Origin: Isochrysis galbana
Taxonomy: Eukaryota; Haptophyta; Isochrysidales; Isochrysidaceae
Direction of reading: 5' to 3'
Assembly (NCBI GenBank): GCA_018136815.1
Contig: CM030937.1
Coordinates: 566,553 to 630,552 of the forward strand
Length of the DNA stretch: 64,000 nucleotides
A program made the translations under genes and the position numbers. How positions within the stretch are numbered: the stretch's first letter is position 1; each line of letters opens with the position of its first letter. Positions 1 to 10,425 of this stretch are shown here, piece by piece. A model generated the notes under the pieces. The model made no database searches, had not been told where the DNA came from, and saw nothing but the letters and a program-made list of their open reading frames with translations.

Positions 1-410
1 TTAACTGGCCTTCGGGCGCAGCGCCAGGCAGTTAGTAATAACTACGTGGCGCCACTCTAGGGGCAGTTAGTGGCAGTTAACTAAGTTACCTAGGTAACTG
101 CCTTACCTAGGCCCTAGCCTTGGGAACCGCCCCCATGTGTGACCCTGATTCCCCCTCAGGTGTTGGCCGTTGGATTATATCGTGGTATCGTGGCGCTATT
201 TTACCTCGGTCTTCATCAACTCACTTAAGGGTTTTCGAAAGATTCCCTCCTTATTCCTGTGGGTAACTGTCGCCCCCGTCGGATCGTCCGTCGCCCCGTC
301 GCTCTCTTGTCGGCATTCTCTTCCTTGTTCGGTCTGTCAGCAGGTTCCTGTGCGTTCCGTGATAGGGATACGTTAGTGTGGAGAGTGTTGACGTGAGTGT
401 AGTGTCATCT
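1..410 (+). repeat. Dispersed repeat A (5' untranslated leader segment)
   Basis: From about 125 onward this sequence recurs at 37861-38145 with few differences, and in inverted orientation at about 39600-39700 and 48300-48420. In the 37.9-kb copy it continues into a second conserved block and then an ORF, so it looks like the 5' untranslated part of a retroelement-like repeat. Here it is joined at about 411 to a different repeat instead. Positions 1-120 show only short AACTAAG/TAGGTAACT-type motifs and no gene. Confidence 0.7.
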
Positions 411-413
411 CTG

Positions 414-1730
414 TCGAGTCGAGCGGAGCCGGAGGGCTCTGAGCCACTCCGTCGCGAGCAGCACCGGCGGCTAGCGCGGCGCTTTGGCCCTCCTCCCCAC
501 CGGGAGTCGGGTGAATGAAATTCTGGACTGGGTCGGGCAACCCCATTTGGGTGTCTGGAGGGGAACGAACGGCGAACGAAGGGCTGTGGGGCGGCGAGGC
601 GCTCCTAGCGGTCCTAGTGTGTTGGGTTTTAAGAGATTGTTAGACCTACAAAGAACTCTTCCCTCAGGGAGGGAGCCTAAGCTGCTTGAGTGCAGCGACG
701 CAGCGAACAACGACGGACAAAGAGCCTGAGAACAACAGGTTACACCGACTCACGAACACACCGGAATCATTCACCCAAACCAAGCAAATTATCAAGCAAC
801 CGCGACCCCAAATCACCGAGAACTCAAACACGTCGCGAGAGACGGAGAGAGAGAGCGAGAGAGAGAGAGACTCCGCAGCGACGGCCGGAGCGTGTCTCCG
901 TTGTAACTTCCCACGTAGCGGAGAGTCCGAAGGGGAGCGTCATGTCGCGCACCACGGCGATCACTTTGGATACAGATCGCAACGAGATGTCTTCACGACC
1001 GAATAAATCTTGCCGTTGAGCGTGAACCTTCTAGACGCTTCTAACGAACAACCCTGAGTAGCAACCAAGGGGAAGAAACACCAAAGGGGCCAAGGCTTGC
1101 ATGTAACTTGCATCAAGGGGAAAGATTCCCTCACCTAGGAAGCGAACCTACACCGATCTCCAAGGGGAGATGGCAAATTAAACCTCAAATCTCGAGCGGC
1201 TAGAGCAACCGACTCGCTCGCCAAAACCTTGACCGAGAAGAAAGAAGCAAGGACCTACAAGCCAAGGGTAGCGGACCTAAGGAATGTGAGAGGAAGTTTC
1301 CGAACGCCAACGCGAACGCCAAACGCGGGAAGGCAACGAAACCCTAACCAGGCCAAGCAGAACCTATGAAGAACAGGCCTGGACGACAACAAAAGTGAGC
1401 AGGTCCCAAGAAAGAACCGGAACCCAACAAGAAACAACAAGCCTTGCAAGAAGCTAAACAAGCCTTCACAAGGTAACTCGAGAGCCTGAGACAAGCGCGC
1501 AGCGAGTGACAGGCGACCTGGCTCCTTTGGGTCAAGATTGCCCGAAAGGAGGAAACCTGGAATCTAGACCTGACAAACAGGCTAGAAGGAACGAAACGAG
1601 AACTCGAATTCTAGATCGCTAGGGACGAACCCTACCAACCTAGATGTACCTGAGCTTCACCGTGTGGCCGCACGGCGAAGGACCTGGAAACAAGAGCCTG
1701 GAAATCGCATCATCTAGGATGAATGCGACA
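414..1730 (+). repeat. Left arm of a 4.7-kb inverted repeat
   Basis: This 1.3-kb block is repeated in inverted orientation at 2286-2790 plus 4208-5129; the break in the right copy is a LINE insertion. The outer end starts GAGTCGAGCGG and the inner end finishes ...GAATGCGACA. A third partial copy of its outer end (+ strand) lies at 6112-6300. Short ORFs occur in all frames but none looks like a conserved protein; a GA-rich tract sits at 838-872. It contains no recognisable transposase. Confidence 0.85.
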
Positions 1731-1735
1731 ATCTC

Positions 1736-2119
1736 GTCGGTCCATCGGCCCCTAGGAGCCGTCTGTCGTCTGTCGTTCTTTGTTCTTTGTGCGTCGCTCT
1801 CGTTCTCGTTCTCGTTCCCGTTCTCGTCCCTCGTTCTCAACACTACCTCAATACCAAACCTCACCACTCCCCCAGCCTCAGCCTATCAATCCCGACCCGC
1901 CCAGCCATGTCCGCTCCGTCGTCGCGCTCGCCCTCGCCCAAGCCCGTCCTCCCGCCTTTCTCTGCTGAGGAGGTGGTCCAGCCCGTCATTGGCCACACCC
2001 CAACTTCCGCCGCGCCTCTCGCCGCTTCCCTTCCGTCCCCTCTGTTCCCATCTGAGGTAGTGGTAACCTCGGATCCGTCAGTGGTCGTGCTCATGCTCGA
2101 TCCGTCATATAGCATATAG
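1736..2119 (+). repeat. Core of the inverted repeat: leader repeat with short Pro/Ser-rich ORF
   Basis: The spacer between the two inverted arms holds a copy of a second leader family. A T/C-rich 5' segment (GTTCTCGTTCTCGTTCCC-type) is followed by an ATG at 1907 opening a 70-aa ORF (1907-2119) that starts MSAPSSRSPSPKPVLPPFSA. Closely similar starts occur at 38303 (+) and 48157 (-), and a more diverged one at 12704 (-). This copy breaks off at about 2090 and the tail of the ORF is unrelated. Repetition and Pro/Ser bias suggest the N-terminus of a retroelement ORF1/Gag-like protein, but no domain is recognisable. 2120-2284 holds nothing identifiable. Confidence 0.6.
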
Positions 2120-2285
2120 ATATCAAGATATAATAAAGACAAGCATACCCCCCCACTTGCGACCGATGGCAGCTGGAGGTTTGAACCACAAAAGACAAAC
2201 GCAAACAGACTGAGCAATCAACAATACGCAGGTGTCAGATGTCGCATATCCTTTTGGCTTTTGGTCCTTGTCCTTGGCCCACCTT

Positions 2286-2790
2286 TGTCGCATTCATCTT
2301 AGATGATGCGATTTCCAGGCTCTTGTTTCCAGGTCCTTCGCCGTGCGGCCACACGGTGAAGCTCAGGTACTTCTAGGTGGGTAGGGTTCGTCCCTAGCGA
2401 TCTAGAATTCGAGTTCTCGTTTCGTTCCGTCTAGCCTGTTTGTCAAGTCTAGATTCCAGGTTTCCTCCTTTCGGGTAATCTCGACCCAAAGGAGCCAGGT
2501 CGCCTGTCACTCGCCGCGCGCTTGTCGCTTGTCTCAGGCTCTCGGGTTACCTTGTGAAGGCTTATTTAGCTTCTTGCAAGGCTTGTCGTTTCTTGTTGGG
2601 TTCCGGTTCTTTCTTGGGGCTTGCTAACTTTCGTTGTCGTCCAGGCCTGTTCTTTGTAGGTTCTGTTTAGCCTGGTTAGGGTTTCGTTGCCTTCCGGCGT
2701 TTGGCGTTGGCGTTCGGAAATTTCCTCTCACATTCCCTAGGTCCGCTACCCTTGGCTTGTAGGTCCTTGCTTCTTTCTTCTCGGTCAAGG
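2286..2790 (-). repeat. Right arm (inner part) of the 4.7-kb inverted repeat
   Basis: Reverse complement of about 1235-1730. It begins with TGTCGCATTCATC followed by its own complement GATGATGCGA, so the tip can fold into a hairpin. Other copies of the first 150-250 bp of this unit lie at 5850-6111 (+) and 54310-54470 (+). The arm stops abruptly at 2790, where the LINE at 2791 begins, and resumes at 4208. Confidence 0.85.
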
Positions 2791-4191
2791 GAACTAAGTT
2801 TATACTTAGACGCGATGGAGCGCGCCGCCGCGACTCCCCTCTCCTTCGGGCCCCCCGTCGAGGGCGCCCCACCAGCGCCCATGGAGCAGCCGCTGTCGAA
2901 GCGGCCGCGTCCGCCCACCGAGGCCGAGCAGGTGCGTGCGACTCCGGTCGCGCCACACGGCCCGTGGCCCCGGCCACATCACCCATGGCAGCCAAGCTGG
3001 CCTCCCCCATGGGGGACAGCAGGCTGCTGGAAGCACCCCATCAATGCCAGGCTCATGCAGCCACCCTTCCATTGGGCATGCCTTATGGCAGAGGCCCCTC
3101 TCGCCCTGGCAAGGGCCGCGCTGCTCCGGCAGCGCGGCCCGAGGCCGGGTGGCCCTTATGGGCACAACATCCACTCCACTTCAACGCACAACACACTCTC
3201 CAGAGGCACCCCCTCACACTCAGCACGCAGCACGCATGAGACACAAATGTACGACCCCCCTGGGAGAGACCAGAGCCGAATGACACCGCTCACTGCCCGC
3301 GCCCGCACGACACTGAGTACGGACACCCCCATCCCTGCCTCACAGGGACAAGACTCCGACGAAGACAACACCATCACAGATTCAGACGCCACCTTCGAGC
3401 TCTCATTCCACCAGGCCGGAGACATCATAATCCAGGACACGACGGTGTACGCCGCCATCGTCGAACTTCTCCTAGAACTCGAGGGAGTTGACCCCGAGCC
3501 AGACTTCTGGGCCCGCTCGGCGAGGGGCCCGTGGCACATAGCAGTCAACGAAGACTGCGCGCAACAGTTCAAGGCCAAATACGGCGACCTCACCATCATC
3601 CGCGCCTTGGGCCAAGACATCCCCGTGCATCACGTACCGGTTATCGAAAGAGTCCTAAGCAGGTTCACGGTCCTCGTCAGAGGTCGGGAACCTCCGGACA
3701 ATTTCTTAACCGCACGCACGCGCAAGGCCTCCCTGGGAAGGAAGCCGAAAATCAAATCTCCTCACGATCTCAGCGCCCCTGTCTTCTTAGATAATAACAA
3801 AGGCGCCCTAGTCATGAGCACGAATCTATCTCTGGTAGCGGAAGCCCTCAACATAGCAGAGCGACTAGCCTAACCAAGCGACCCCGCGCCGCGAGCCGCC
3901 CACCATCCGATAGTAGGCCCTAGACACACTGACCACAGCTGCTTGACACCCAGCACAAGGAGCAAACACACAACAGCCGGTAGCCCGATGGCATAGGAGG
4001 AAGGCGCGAAACAGGCCATCGTGAATCGGTACACACCGTCTGCCACTGGAGACCCACTGCACCCAGCCCCTAGGTAGAGCACGAGGGGACGAGCCGCAAG
4101 GCAGGTGTAGGGGGAGTGAAGGGAAGCGGGCGAGGCTGCGAAGATACTGTGCAGGGTCGCGCGCGCGGCGAGAGTATTAAGAAGTTTTTTT
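2791..4191 (+). mobile_element. LINE-family (non-LTR) retrotransposon copy with 16-bp TSD
   Basis: The copy is flanked by the perfect direct repeat TTCTTCTCGGTCAAGG at 2775-2790 and 4192-4207, which is the target-site duplication; removing the insert makes the inverted-repeat arm continuous. The 5' end is the family palindrome (AACTAAG, TTTATA core, CTTAG) just before an ATGGAGCG leader. The 3' end is TTAAGAAG followed by a T-run, as in the copy ending at 43935, which carries LINE RT C-terminal sequence; that links this copy to the LINE family. No RT is present here, so it is an ORF1-only derivative. 3874-4191 is the 3' untranslated part with no other gene. Confidence 0.8.
2815..3873 (+). CDS. 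LINE ORF1-like protein, 352 aa
   Basis: The ATG is chosen because ATGGAGCGCGCC recurs directly after the 5' palindrome in other copies (about 12240, 17952, 33946, 34023, 42781). The protein has three parts. Residues 1-39 are the conserved leader, rich in Ala/Pro and ending KRPRPPTEAEQ. Residues about 40-190 are a low-complexity Pro/His/Thr segment. Residues about 200-352 look like a genuine folded domain with an acidic start (QDSDEDNTITDSD), Trp-containing motifs such as GPWHIAVNEDC and the run KYGDLTIIRALGQDIPV. No family is recognised. Position in a LINE suggests an ORF1 (RNA-binding or Gag-like) role, which is inference. GAGCAG followed by GTGCGT after codon 39 could act as a splice donor, so a shorter spliced product is possible. 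Confidence 0.55.
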   Translation: MERAAATPLSFGPPVEGAPPAPMEQPLSKRPRPPTEAEQVRATPVAPHGPWPRPHHPWQPSWPPPWGTAGCWKHPINARLMQPPFHWACLMAEAPLALARAALLRQRGPRPGGPYGHNIHSTSTHNTLSRGTPSHSARSTHETQMYDPPGRDQSRMTPLTARARTTLSTDTPIPASQGQDSDEDNTITDSDATFELSFHQAGDIIIQDTTVYAAIVELLLELEGVDPEPDFWARSARGPWHIAVNEDCAQQFKAKYGDLTIIRALGQDIPVHHVPVIERVLSRFTVLVRGREPPDNFLTARTRKASLGRKPKIKSPHDLSAPVFLDNNKGALVMSTNLSLVAEALNIAERLA

Positions 4192-4207
4192 TTCTTCTCG
4201 GTCAAGG

Positions 4208-5129
4208 TTTTGGCGAGCGAGTCGGTTGCTCTATCCGCTCGAGATTTGAGGTTTAATTTGCCATCTCCCCTTGGAGATCGGTGTAGGTTCGCTTCTTAGG
4301 TGAGGGAATCTTTCCCCTTGATGCAAGTTACATGCAAGCCCTTGGCCCCTTTGGTGTTTCTTCCCCTTGGTTGCTACTCAGGGTTGTTCGTTAGAAGCGT
4401 CTAGAAGGTTCACGCTCAACGGCAAGATTTCCTTTGTGAAGATATCTCGTCGCGATCTGTATCCAAAGTGATCGCCGTGGTCGCGCGACATGACGCTCCC
4501 CTTCGGACTCTCCGCTACGTGGGAAGTTACAACGGAGACACGCTCCGGCCGTCGATTACGATCTCTCGTCGCGCCCCACACGGACGCCGGCGTCTCCTCT
4601 TTCTCTCGGCTCTCCGGAGGATCCCCGTTCCAGGGATCGCCCGCCGGGTTACTCCGGCCGTCGCTGCGGAGTCTCTCTCTCTCTCTCGCTCTCTCTCTCC
4701 GTCTCTCGCGACGTGTTTGAGTTATCGGTGATTTGGGGTCTCGGTTGCTTGATAATTTGCTTGGTTTGGGTGAATGCTTCCGGTATGTTCGTGAGTCTGT
4801 GTATCCTGTTGTTCTCAGCTTCGTTGTCCGTCGTTGTTCGCTGCGTCGCTGCACTCAAGCAGCCTAGGCTCCCTCCCAGAGGGAAGAGTTCTTTGTAGGT
4901 CTAACAATCTCTTAAAACCCAACACACTAGGGCCGCTAGGAGTGCCTCGCCGCCCCACAGCCCTTCGTTCGCCGTTCGTTCCCCGTCCAGACACCCAAAT
5001 GGGGTTGCCCGACCCAGTCCAGAATTTCATTCACCCGACTCCCGGTGGGGAGGAGGGCCAACGCGCCGCGCTAGCCGCCGGTGCTGCTCGCGACGGAGTG
5101 GCTCAGAGCCCTCCGGCTCCGCTCGACTC
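4208..5129 (-). repeat. Right arm (outer part) of the 4.7-kb inverted repeat
   Basis: Reverse complement of 414-1235, including the CT tract (4675-4700, matching GA at 838-872) and the outer end GGCTCCGCTCGACTC. The two arms are close to identical by eye, with scattered substitutions and a roughly 90-bp segment at about 4535-4655 that the left arm lacks. No coding feature is supported. Confidence 0.85.
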
Positions 5130-5339
5130 AACAACCTTGCACCTTGTGGTTTGTGGATAGGAATAAACGATGAACGAACAGCAAAAGCAACACCTGTGAC
5201 TGATGGGGGGGGGGGGTGGAGGGGCAACCAAAAATAGAAGCTGGAGCAATTGACGAAAAACGAGGTGCAGCAATTAATCGACAGATGCAAGAAAAAAAAC
5301 AACCAAGAAAACAAACAATCCCATCGACGAAACAAAAAG
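5130..5339. other. Spacer with G-run, no gene
   Basis: Contains a G-run at 5206-5216 and A-rich DNA. The motif AAAATAGAAGCTGGAG near 5230 resembles AAAAGTAGAAGCTGGAG near 8195 and 8370, on the same side of the second tRNA-Arg gene, hinting that both tRNA genes share some flanking DNA. Confidence 0.5.
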
Positions 5340-5412
5340 TACCCCCGCCGAGAGTCGAACTCGGAATCTTCCGATCCGTAGTCGGACGCCTTATCCATTG
5401 GGCCACGGGGGC
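5340..5412 (-). tRNA. tRNA-Arg(ACG)
   Basis: The minus strand folds into a 73-nt intronless cloverleaf. The acceptor GCCCCCG pairs with CGGGGGT with a terminal G-U, and the discriminator is A. The D-arm/A-box is TGGCCCAATGG. The anticodon stem TCCGA/TCGGA closes the loop CTACGGA, giving anticodon ACG (Arg, CGU). The T-arm/B-box region is GAGTTCGACTC. CCA is not encoded. A T-run (TTTTT, minus strand) follows within a few bases, as expected for Pol III termination. It is identical to the gene at 8506-8578, and its 3' end is complementary to the primer-binding site of the copia element at 56441-59271. Confidence 0.93.
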
Positions 5413-5849
5413 AGCGCTGATGTGTCGCCCAAACTTTTACTATATGTACCTAAATAAATTTTGGCTGTCTCTGAGCCAGTGATTGAATTGGAGTACGCGC
5501 GCGCAAGGAATTCGACTTTCTACATTCATCCGGGGAACTCGAGGTGATAACCTCGGAAATGGTGGCGTAAGTGATTGCGTAAATGGTCTCGGGCATTTAA
5601 AACAACGGCTGGAGGAGGGCGCCTTGGCATTGAAACGGCTTGGGAGTGGAGAGAGGAATCGGAATAATCGGCTAGAGACTAGAGACTAGAGATAGAGATG
5701 GAGGTGGAGGAAGGCGAGACGCGTTCATTTGTCATTTGGCCCCACCCTGCTAGCATGAAGAACTTCCCTCCTGGTATCCTCTTCTTCTAGTATTCGCCCC
5801 TTCACTCCTTCCCCTTCCCCTTCCGCCTTCCGTTGCTAGGTTCTATCTA
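5413..5849. other. Intergenic, no gene seen
   Basis: Short ORFs only. A GCGTTCATTTG...CCCTGCTAGC motif at about 5720-5755 recurs at about 29240-29280, a minor dispersed repeat. Confidence 0.5.
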
Positions 5850-6111
5850 TGTCGCATTCATCCTAGATGATGATGATGCGATTTCCAGGTTCTTATTTCC
5901 ATGTCCTTCGCCCTTCGCCGTGCGGCCACAGCACGGTGAAGCTCAGGCACATCTAGGTTGCTAGGGTTCGTCCCTAGCGACTTAGAATTCGGGTTCTCGT
6001 TTCGTTCCTTCTAGCCTGTTTATCAGTATCAGGTCTAGATTCTAGATTCCACGTTTCCTACTCCTTTCCGGTAATCTTGACCCAAAGGAGCCAGGTCGCC
6101 TGTCGCTCGCT
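5850..6111 (+). repeat. Copy of the hairpin-tipped arm repeat
   Basis: Begins TGTCGCATTCATCC then GATGATGATGATGCGAT and continues collinearly with 2286-2530, through the CTTCGCC/GTGCGGCCACA...GGTGAAGCTCAGG segment, the CCCTAGCGA segment and a TCTAGCCTGTTT segment. It has small expansions, including an extra GATGAT unit in the hairpin loop. Confidence 0.75.
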
Positions 6112-6300
6112 TGTCGAGTCGAGCGGAGCCGGAGGGCTCTGAGCCACTCCGTCGCGAGCGGCACCGGCGGCTAGCGCGGCGCTTTGGCCCTTCTCCCCGC
6201 CGGGAGTCGGGTGAATGAAATTCTGGACTGGGTCGGGCAACCCCATTTGGGTGTCTGGACGGGGAACGAACGGCGAACGAAGGGCGGTGGACCGCCAAAT
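6112..6300 (+). repeat. Partial copy of the outer inverted-repeat arm
   Basis: Matches 410-590 closely from GAGTCGAGCGGAGCC onward and diverges at about 6295. Here it is fused directly to the end of the hairpin-tipped unit, an order different from the 414-1730 arm. 6301-6556 holds no recognisable gene. Confidence 0.75.
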
Positions 6301-6573
6301 CCGCCCTCGCCGCCGCGCGCGGACCCCGTCACCACTGCACCCGTGCCCAACCAAGCCTTCCCAAGTATCTTCACCCGCTACCCAAGTCAATAGGCCGCCT
6401 ACGGACGCGTGGGTTGCCAAGGATGGAGTCTCAGGAGCCTTACCCGGATCCTGGGAACAGTCCATCTCCACACACTTGCCACAAGGGGGCGGGAGACTAT
6501 GTCTTCTCCTTCGCTCTATCTAGCTTTGGCTTGCATTTCCCTTTCTTTCGTCGTCTCGTAAGATCTTTCTTGA

Positions 6574-7460
6574 ATAAAATAATTAATGTTATATCCTAGC
6601 CAACCCCACTAGCTAATTGGACACAACTTTTCCGTCCCGGAATCCCGCCATGCCCGACGAGCCAGGTGTCCGAGTGCTACCGGGGGGAGGGGGCACCGCC
6701 CCCTCTCCTCGATATTTGTCCTCCCCCCAGTGCACGCACCGACCCCGCGCACCCCAGCGCGTCCTCTCCTCGAGTCCACGCTGGGGGAAAACCCCTTTCG
6801 GGTAAAAGCAACGCAGGGGGGGGGGGGGGGCACTCGTGAGATAGGGGCCCAGAAGCGCTAATCTCCCTCGCTAGTGCGAGTGGCCGCGGCGAGCCGCGGC
6901 CCTTCCCTCCTGGCTCTGGCGCCCCCGTCTTCTCTTACCCAAACGGGGCGAGAAGACACGTATCTTAGTATCTGCCGGAGGGGAGAGGTGCCGCTCCCCC
7001 CTCCCCTCCCTCTTCCCTTTTCCTCCTCTCTTCCCTGCGGCGGGGGCCCATGGCGCGCGCCTGCGGCCCCTCGCTCAGGTCCCAGATGGCCTGCAGGGCC
7101 TGGGAGCACAGCTCAGGGGGCAGGTGAGGCTGGGGCATGGCCCTGGCCCCTCCTGCCTCTCCCTCGCTGGCGCTCCGAGCCCCTGCGGGTCGACTGGAGC
7201 TGGAGCTGGCTGGGGGGTCCTGAACAGGGGGCCCAGGGGGAGGAGGGGCTGGTCAGAGGAATGGGCAGGCCACGACGGGCCAGGGCGGGCGAGTCAGGCG
7301 GGCCTGTAGGGAGGGGAATGGGTCAGCAGGGCTGTGTGCTCCTGGCAGGCCATCAGGCGTGCCAGGAGAGTGGGTGGATCCTCCCCCATGGCAGGGGAGG
7401 AGTGGAGAGAGAGGGGGGCTCGTGCCCCCCCATGGGCGAACTAAGTATAAACTTAGTTGG
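6574..7460 (-). mobile_element. LINE-family derivative, minus strand, 17-bp TSD
   Basis: Flanked by the perfect direct repeat CGTAAGATCTTTCTTGA at 6557-6573 and 7461-7477. The 5' end (minus strand) is the family palindrome, on the plus strand AACTAAGTATAAACTTAGTT at about 7439-7458. The 3' end carries CTAGGATATA and an AT-rich tail; the neighbouring LINE fragment at 7478-8140 has a similar CTAGGATATA in its 3' end. The interior is G/C-rich with poly-G (about 6817-6830) and has no RT or conserved leader protein, so it is a non-autonomous or internally replaced copy. ORFs in it look like composition artefacts. Confidence 0.75.
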
Positions 7461-7477
7461 CGTAAGATCTTTCTTGA

Positions 7478-8140
7478 TATCTGCTGAGCTCCTACTAAAG
7501 CAGTTTAACTATATCCTAGGTGATGTTTCGTACATCGTACATCCAGACCTCTCGCCGCCTGCAAGAGGTCTTCCGTTGTTTCTAGGTTGAAATCTTTGTC
7601 CACCGTATAAAGAGGGCTTATCATTTTCCTAATATGTTTGGTTACTCGGGGCGTGTAGCCCCATATTCTCTCTCGTTGTTTTTTTAGTCTTTGGAAGAAG
7701 CCGACCTTCGCCGTTACTAGTAGGTGGTATCTCGCTAACGGATCTGCCGTCCGCGTTGCCATACTGAATGTTGTAAAAGTCCGTTAAGAGATATCTCCAC
7801 GCCAGGATACCAAGGTATCCCGAGGAGGGGTGAGGTCTGTCCACTTGGTAACAAAAGAGACGTTGGGCCGTTGCAGAGCCCGGCCTAAGGTCAATGCCTA
7901 AAAGTCCTTCTATGAATTCGAAGACGGGCTCTGTTGCGATGCATTGATTGGGCTATGTGGGTGGAGCTTTCGGGGGCTATACCGCAAAACCGCAAAAGCG
8001 GCGTGTCGGATAGTCAGTAGCGAACCGGTTCGCCGTGGCTATTCTCCTATGCAGGACGTGTTTGAAATGTCCCTTGGCGTGAGAAAGTTGTATTTGTTTT
8101 TCCCATCTCAACGTGGATTTCATCAGCCTCTTGTCAACAA
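7478..8140 (-). pseudogene. LINE reverse transcriptase C-terminal fragment
   Basis: Read on the minus strand this corresponds to 42960-43640, the other copy of the same LINE 3' region. The best-preserved piece (7762-7505) encodes the post-zinc-finger C-terminal segment, including FFQRLKKQRERIWGYTPRVT and KMISPLYTVDKDFNLETTED. Upstream, 7844-8130 covers the zinc-finger region in broken frames. The 5' part of RT and the endonuclease are absent, typical of a 5'-truncated or decayed LINE. The 3' untranslated tail runs to 7478, where the younger LINE derivative inserted. Confidence 0.7.
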
Positions 8141-8144
8141 TCAA

Positions 8145-8440
8145 CAATCAACAACATCTAACATCTAAGGACGCTGCCAAAACCGAAAGTCTTTCAAAAG
8201 TAGAAGCTGGAGGCTCATGTCTTCCATGATCTCGATCGAATGCAGGCTCATTTCTTCCATGATCTTGATCGAGCATCATCGAGCATCATGATATTCGAGA
8301 GCCAAATAGCAACAGGTTTCCGCCTTTTGTGAACAATCAACAACATCCGAGGACGCTGCCCCAAAACCAAAAGTAGAAGCTGGAGGCTCATGTTCTTCCA
8401 TGATCTCGATCGAATAGCATCACCAAATAGCAAAAGGGGA
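8145..8440. repeat. Imperfect tandem duplication, about 180-bp period
   Basis: The block AACAATCAACA...GAGGACGCTGCC...AAAAGTAGAAGCTGGAGG...TCTTCCATGATCTCGATCGAAT appears at about 8145-8250 and again at about 8325-8415. Between them lies a further partial reiteration of TTCTTCCATGATCTTGATCGA. No gene is present. Confidence 0.6.
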
Positions 8441-8505
8441 TAGACATTGTGGGCCAGCAAATGCAAGGAAAAGGGAAGCACGATGAACACTGGTCAAAAA
8501 GGAAA

Positions 8506-8578
8506 TACCCCCGCCGAGAGTCGAACTCGGAATCTTCCGATCCGTAGTCGGACGCCTTATCCATTGGGCCACGGGGGC
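8506..8578 (-). tRNA. tRNA-Arg(ACG), second identical copy
   Basis: Identical over all 73 nt to the gene at 5340-5412: same acceptor, ACG anticodon, A- and B-box, no intron and no encoded CCA. The minus-strand downstream sequence again contains a TTTTT run. Flanks differ on the upstream side, so the two genes are dispersed copies rather than a clean tandem pair. Its predicted 3' end with added CCA is the perfect complement of the copia primer-binding site at 58994-59011. Confidence 0.93.
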
Positions 8579-9224
8579 GGTATACAGTTAACGTGCAACG
8601 CAATAGTTTATGAACCCATAGTAGTATTTCTCTGTCGCGTCCAGTGCAGATTTTAGTCCCAAGCCATAACTTGTCACCGCGAGCATGACACTTCACATTG
8701 CATTCTGAGAACTCGACGAGGCACGCAACGACATGAGGGGCGGGAATCCCGGTGATGTAAAACTACCAGTACCATAACTGTACAAGTACAAGTGCAAGTG
8801 CAAGTGCTGTCAACCTGTCGCATCCAGAGTTGCACTCAATGCCAATGCGGATGCGATTTCAGGTGTTGAGTGAGTTTTGTTTTGGTTGGTTGAGTCCACC
8901 GTTGCCATCGAGGTCTCGAAGCTTCGTGCTCGCTCGACAAGGACATCCTTCATCTCGTTTTCGTTCGTTCCTTTAATTTATTGTCTCGTGCGTTTACGTT
9001 TAGTTTTGGCTTCTTTCTTTTGTTGTTTGTTGTTTGTTGGCATGGTGAGTGGTGTCCGGAAGAGTCTCGATGTGTGACGTCGGCTCGTGCTGTGCGATGT
9101 CGCGCGCATCTCGCTCTCAAGACTCCATTACCCTCTCTCTATCACCCCTTTGAGGCTTGTCCTCATGAATAGAGCCTGCGCCCTATTCCACAGTTCAAAG
9201 ACAAGTCTCTTTCGTTCGGGTGTT
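8579..9224. other. Intergenic; contains a TGTCGCATCC hairpin
   Basis: No gene seen. At 8816 TGTCGCATCC is followed about 30 bp later by GGATGCGATTTC, a stem-loop resembling the termini of the inverted-repeat elements elsewhere in the window. A (CAAGTG)n-like run is at about 8784-8806. Confidence 0.45.
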
Positions 9225-9575
9225 GTATTCCTGCCCATCTGAAGGCTGTAGGCATGAATATTCGTGTAAGGTACGCGCTCATAATTACAATTGAACAGTT
9301 CCCCGTGTTGCCACTGACGCACAAGACACACAGATTCGGATTCCCCATGGTCTCAAGTCCAGGTTTGCAGATTTTGGTCTCGAAATTTGCGATTCGAATT
9401 TTGTTTTTGCTGTTACTATAATTGTTGGCTCGTTTAAGGTAATAAACCGGCGTGACTTCGACTTCTCGTTCTGCAGTCGCTCTGCGAGACTCTCTCTCTC
9501 TCTCTCTCTCTCCGTCCGCCTCTCCTCGGCCGACGGCGAGAAGATTCGTCCAAAACATTCTCCGGTCCCAAGATA
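9225..9575 (-). repeat. Dispersed repeat E
   Basis: On the minus strand this matches 29765-30125 (+) and, in part, 55600-55795 (+). It contains the segment CGAATCGCAAATTTCGAGAC and a CT tract (9490-9512; GA in the other orientation). No conserved protein is apparent; the ORFs across it are low complexity. Its left end lies just outside the TGTCGCATTC terminus at 9580. Confidence 0.7.
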
Positions 9576-10425
9576 TTTCTGTCGCATTCGCGAATCGACA
9601 CTCGTTAGGCTTCGCTCTTCTCTTCGTCGTTCGGTATTTATCGTTATAATTCTCTCGTTCTCGTTCTCGGTCAAAAGCTTCGCTTGGATGCATGGGATCG
9701 TGGGTTGTGGAGCGCCCTCTCTCTTTCTCTCGAAAGAGAAGGGAAGTTTCCCCACCTTTCTTCCTCCCACTCCCAGGCGCCTCGCAAATAGGTTTAATTT
9801 GCTATCTCTACAGCGGTTCTTTATCTGCTTCTGGGGGCAATCAGGTTTAATTTACGACCTCTTCGTATCTCCCCCTTAGGCACATCGCACTCCTTTCGTC
9901 TTATTTGGTAGGTCTCTTGGAATCTTGTGCGGCAGGATTGCCCCTCGTTTCCGTTATGGTGCGATTCGGTGTGTATCGCGCCAGTTTGTCGAGCGTCTCG
10001 CGAATCTTGGCTATTCTCGGGCATTCGCCTAGGTGAGTGGAGGATTCATTTGCCACCTTGCATATGCGGCACGTTTTGTGTCCCTATCTGCAAAGCGGTT
10101 GTACATAGGTGGAAACGTCTCGCTATTCACTACGTATCTTTTTTTAGAGTGGAGTTCTCTGATGTACTAGGATTGCTTCATATCTTCATAACTTCCACCG
10201 CGAGAGAAGGCGAGCTGCTACTCTCTCTCTCCTGCTTCTCTATGCCCCGCCAAGCAGCAGGCCCCGTCCTTCCTCTCGTTCCGGCTGATTTCTCTCTCTC
10301 TCCTCCTAACATACCTACTCTGAAGGATAACTCTCCCGCCACCCCGTTCCTCTGAGGAGATTCTCTACTCTCGTTAGGGGAATAAATCTTTACAAATAGC
10401 TCTGGTGCCCTTGTAACCGCAGCGT

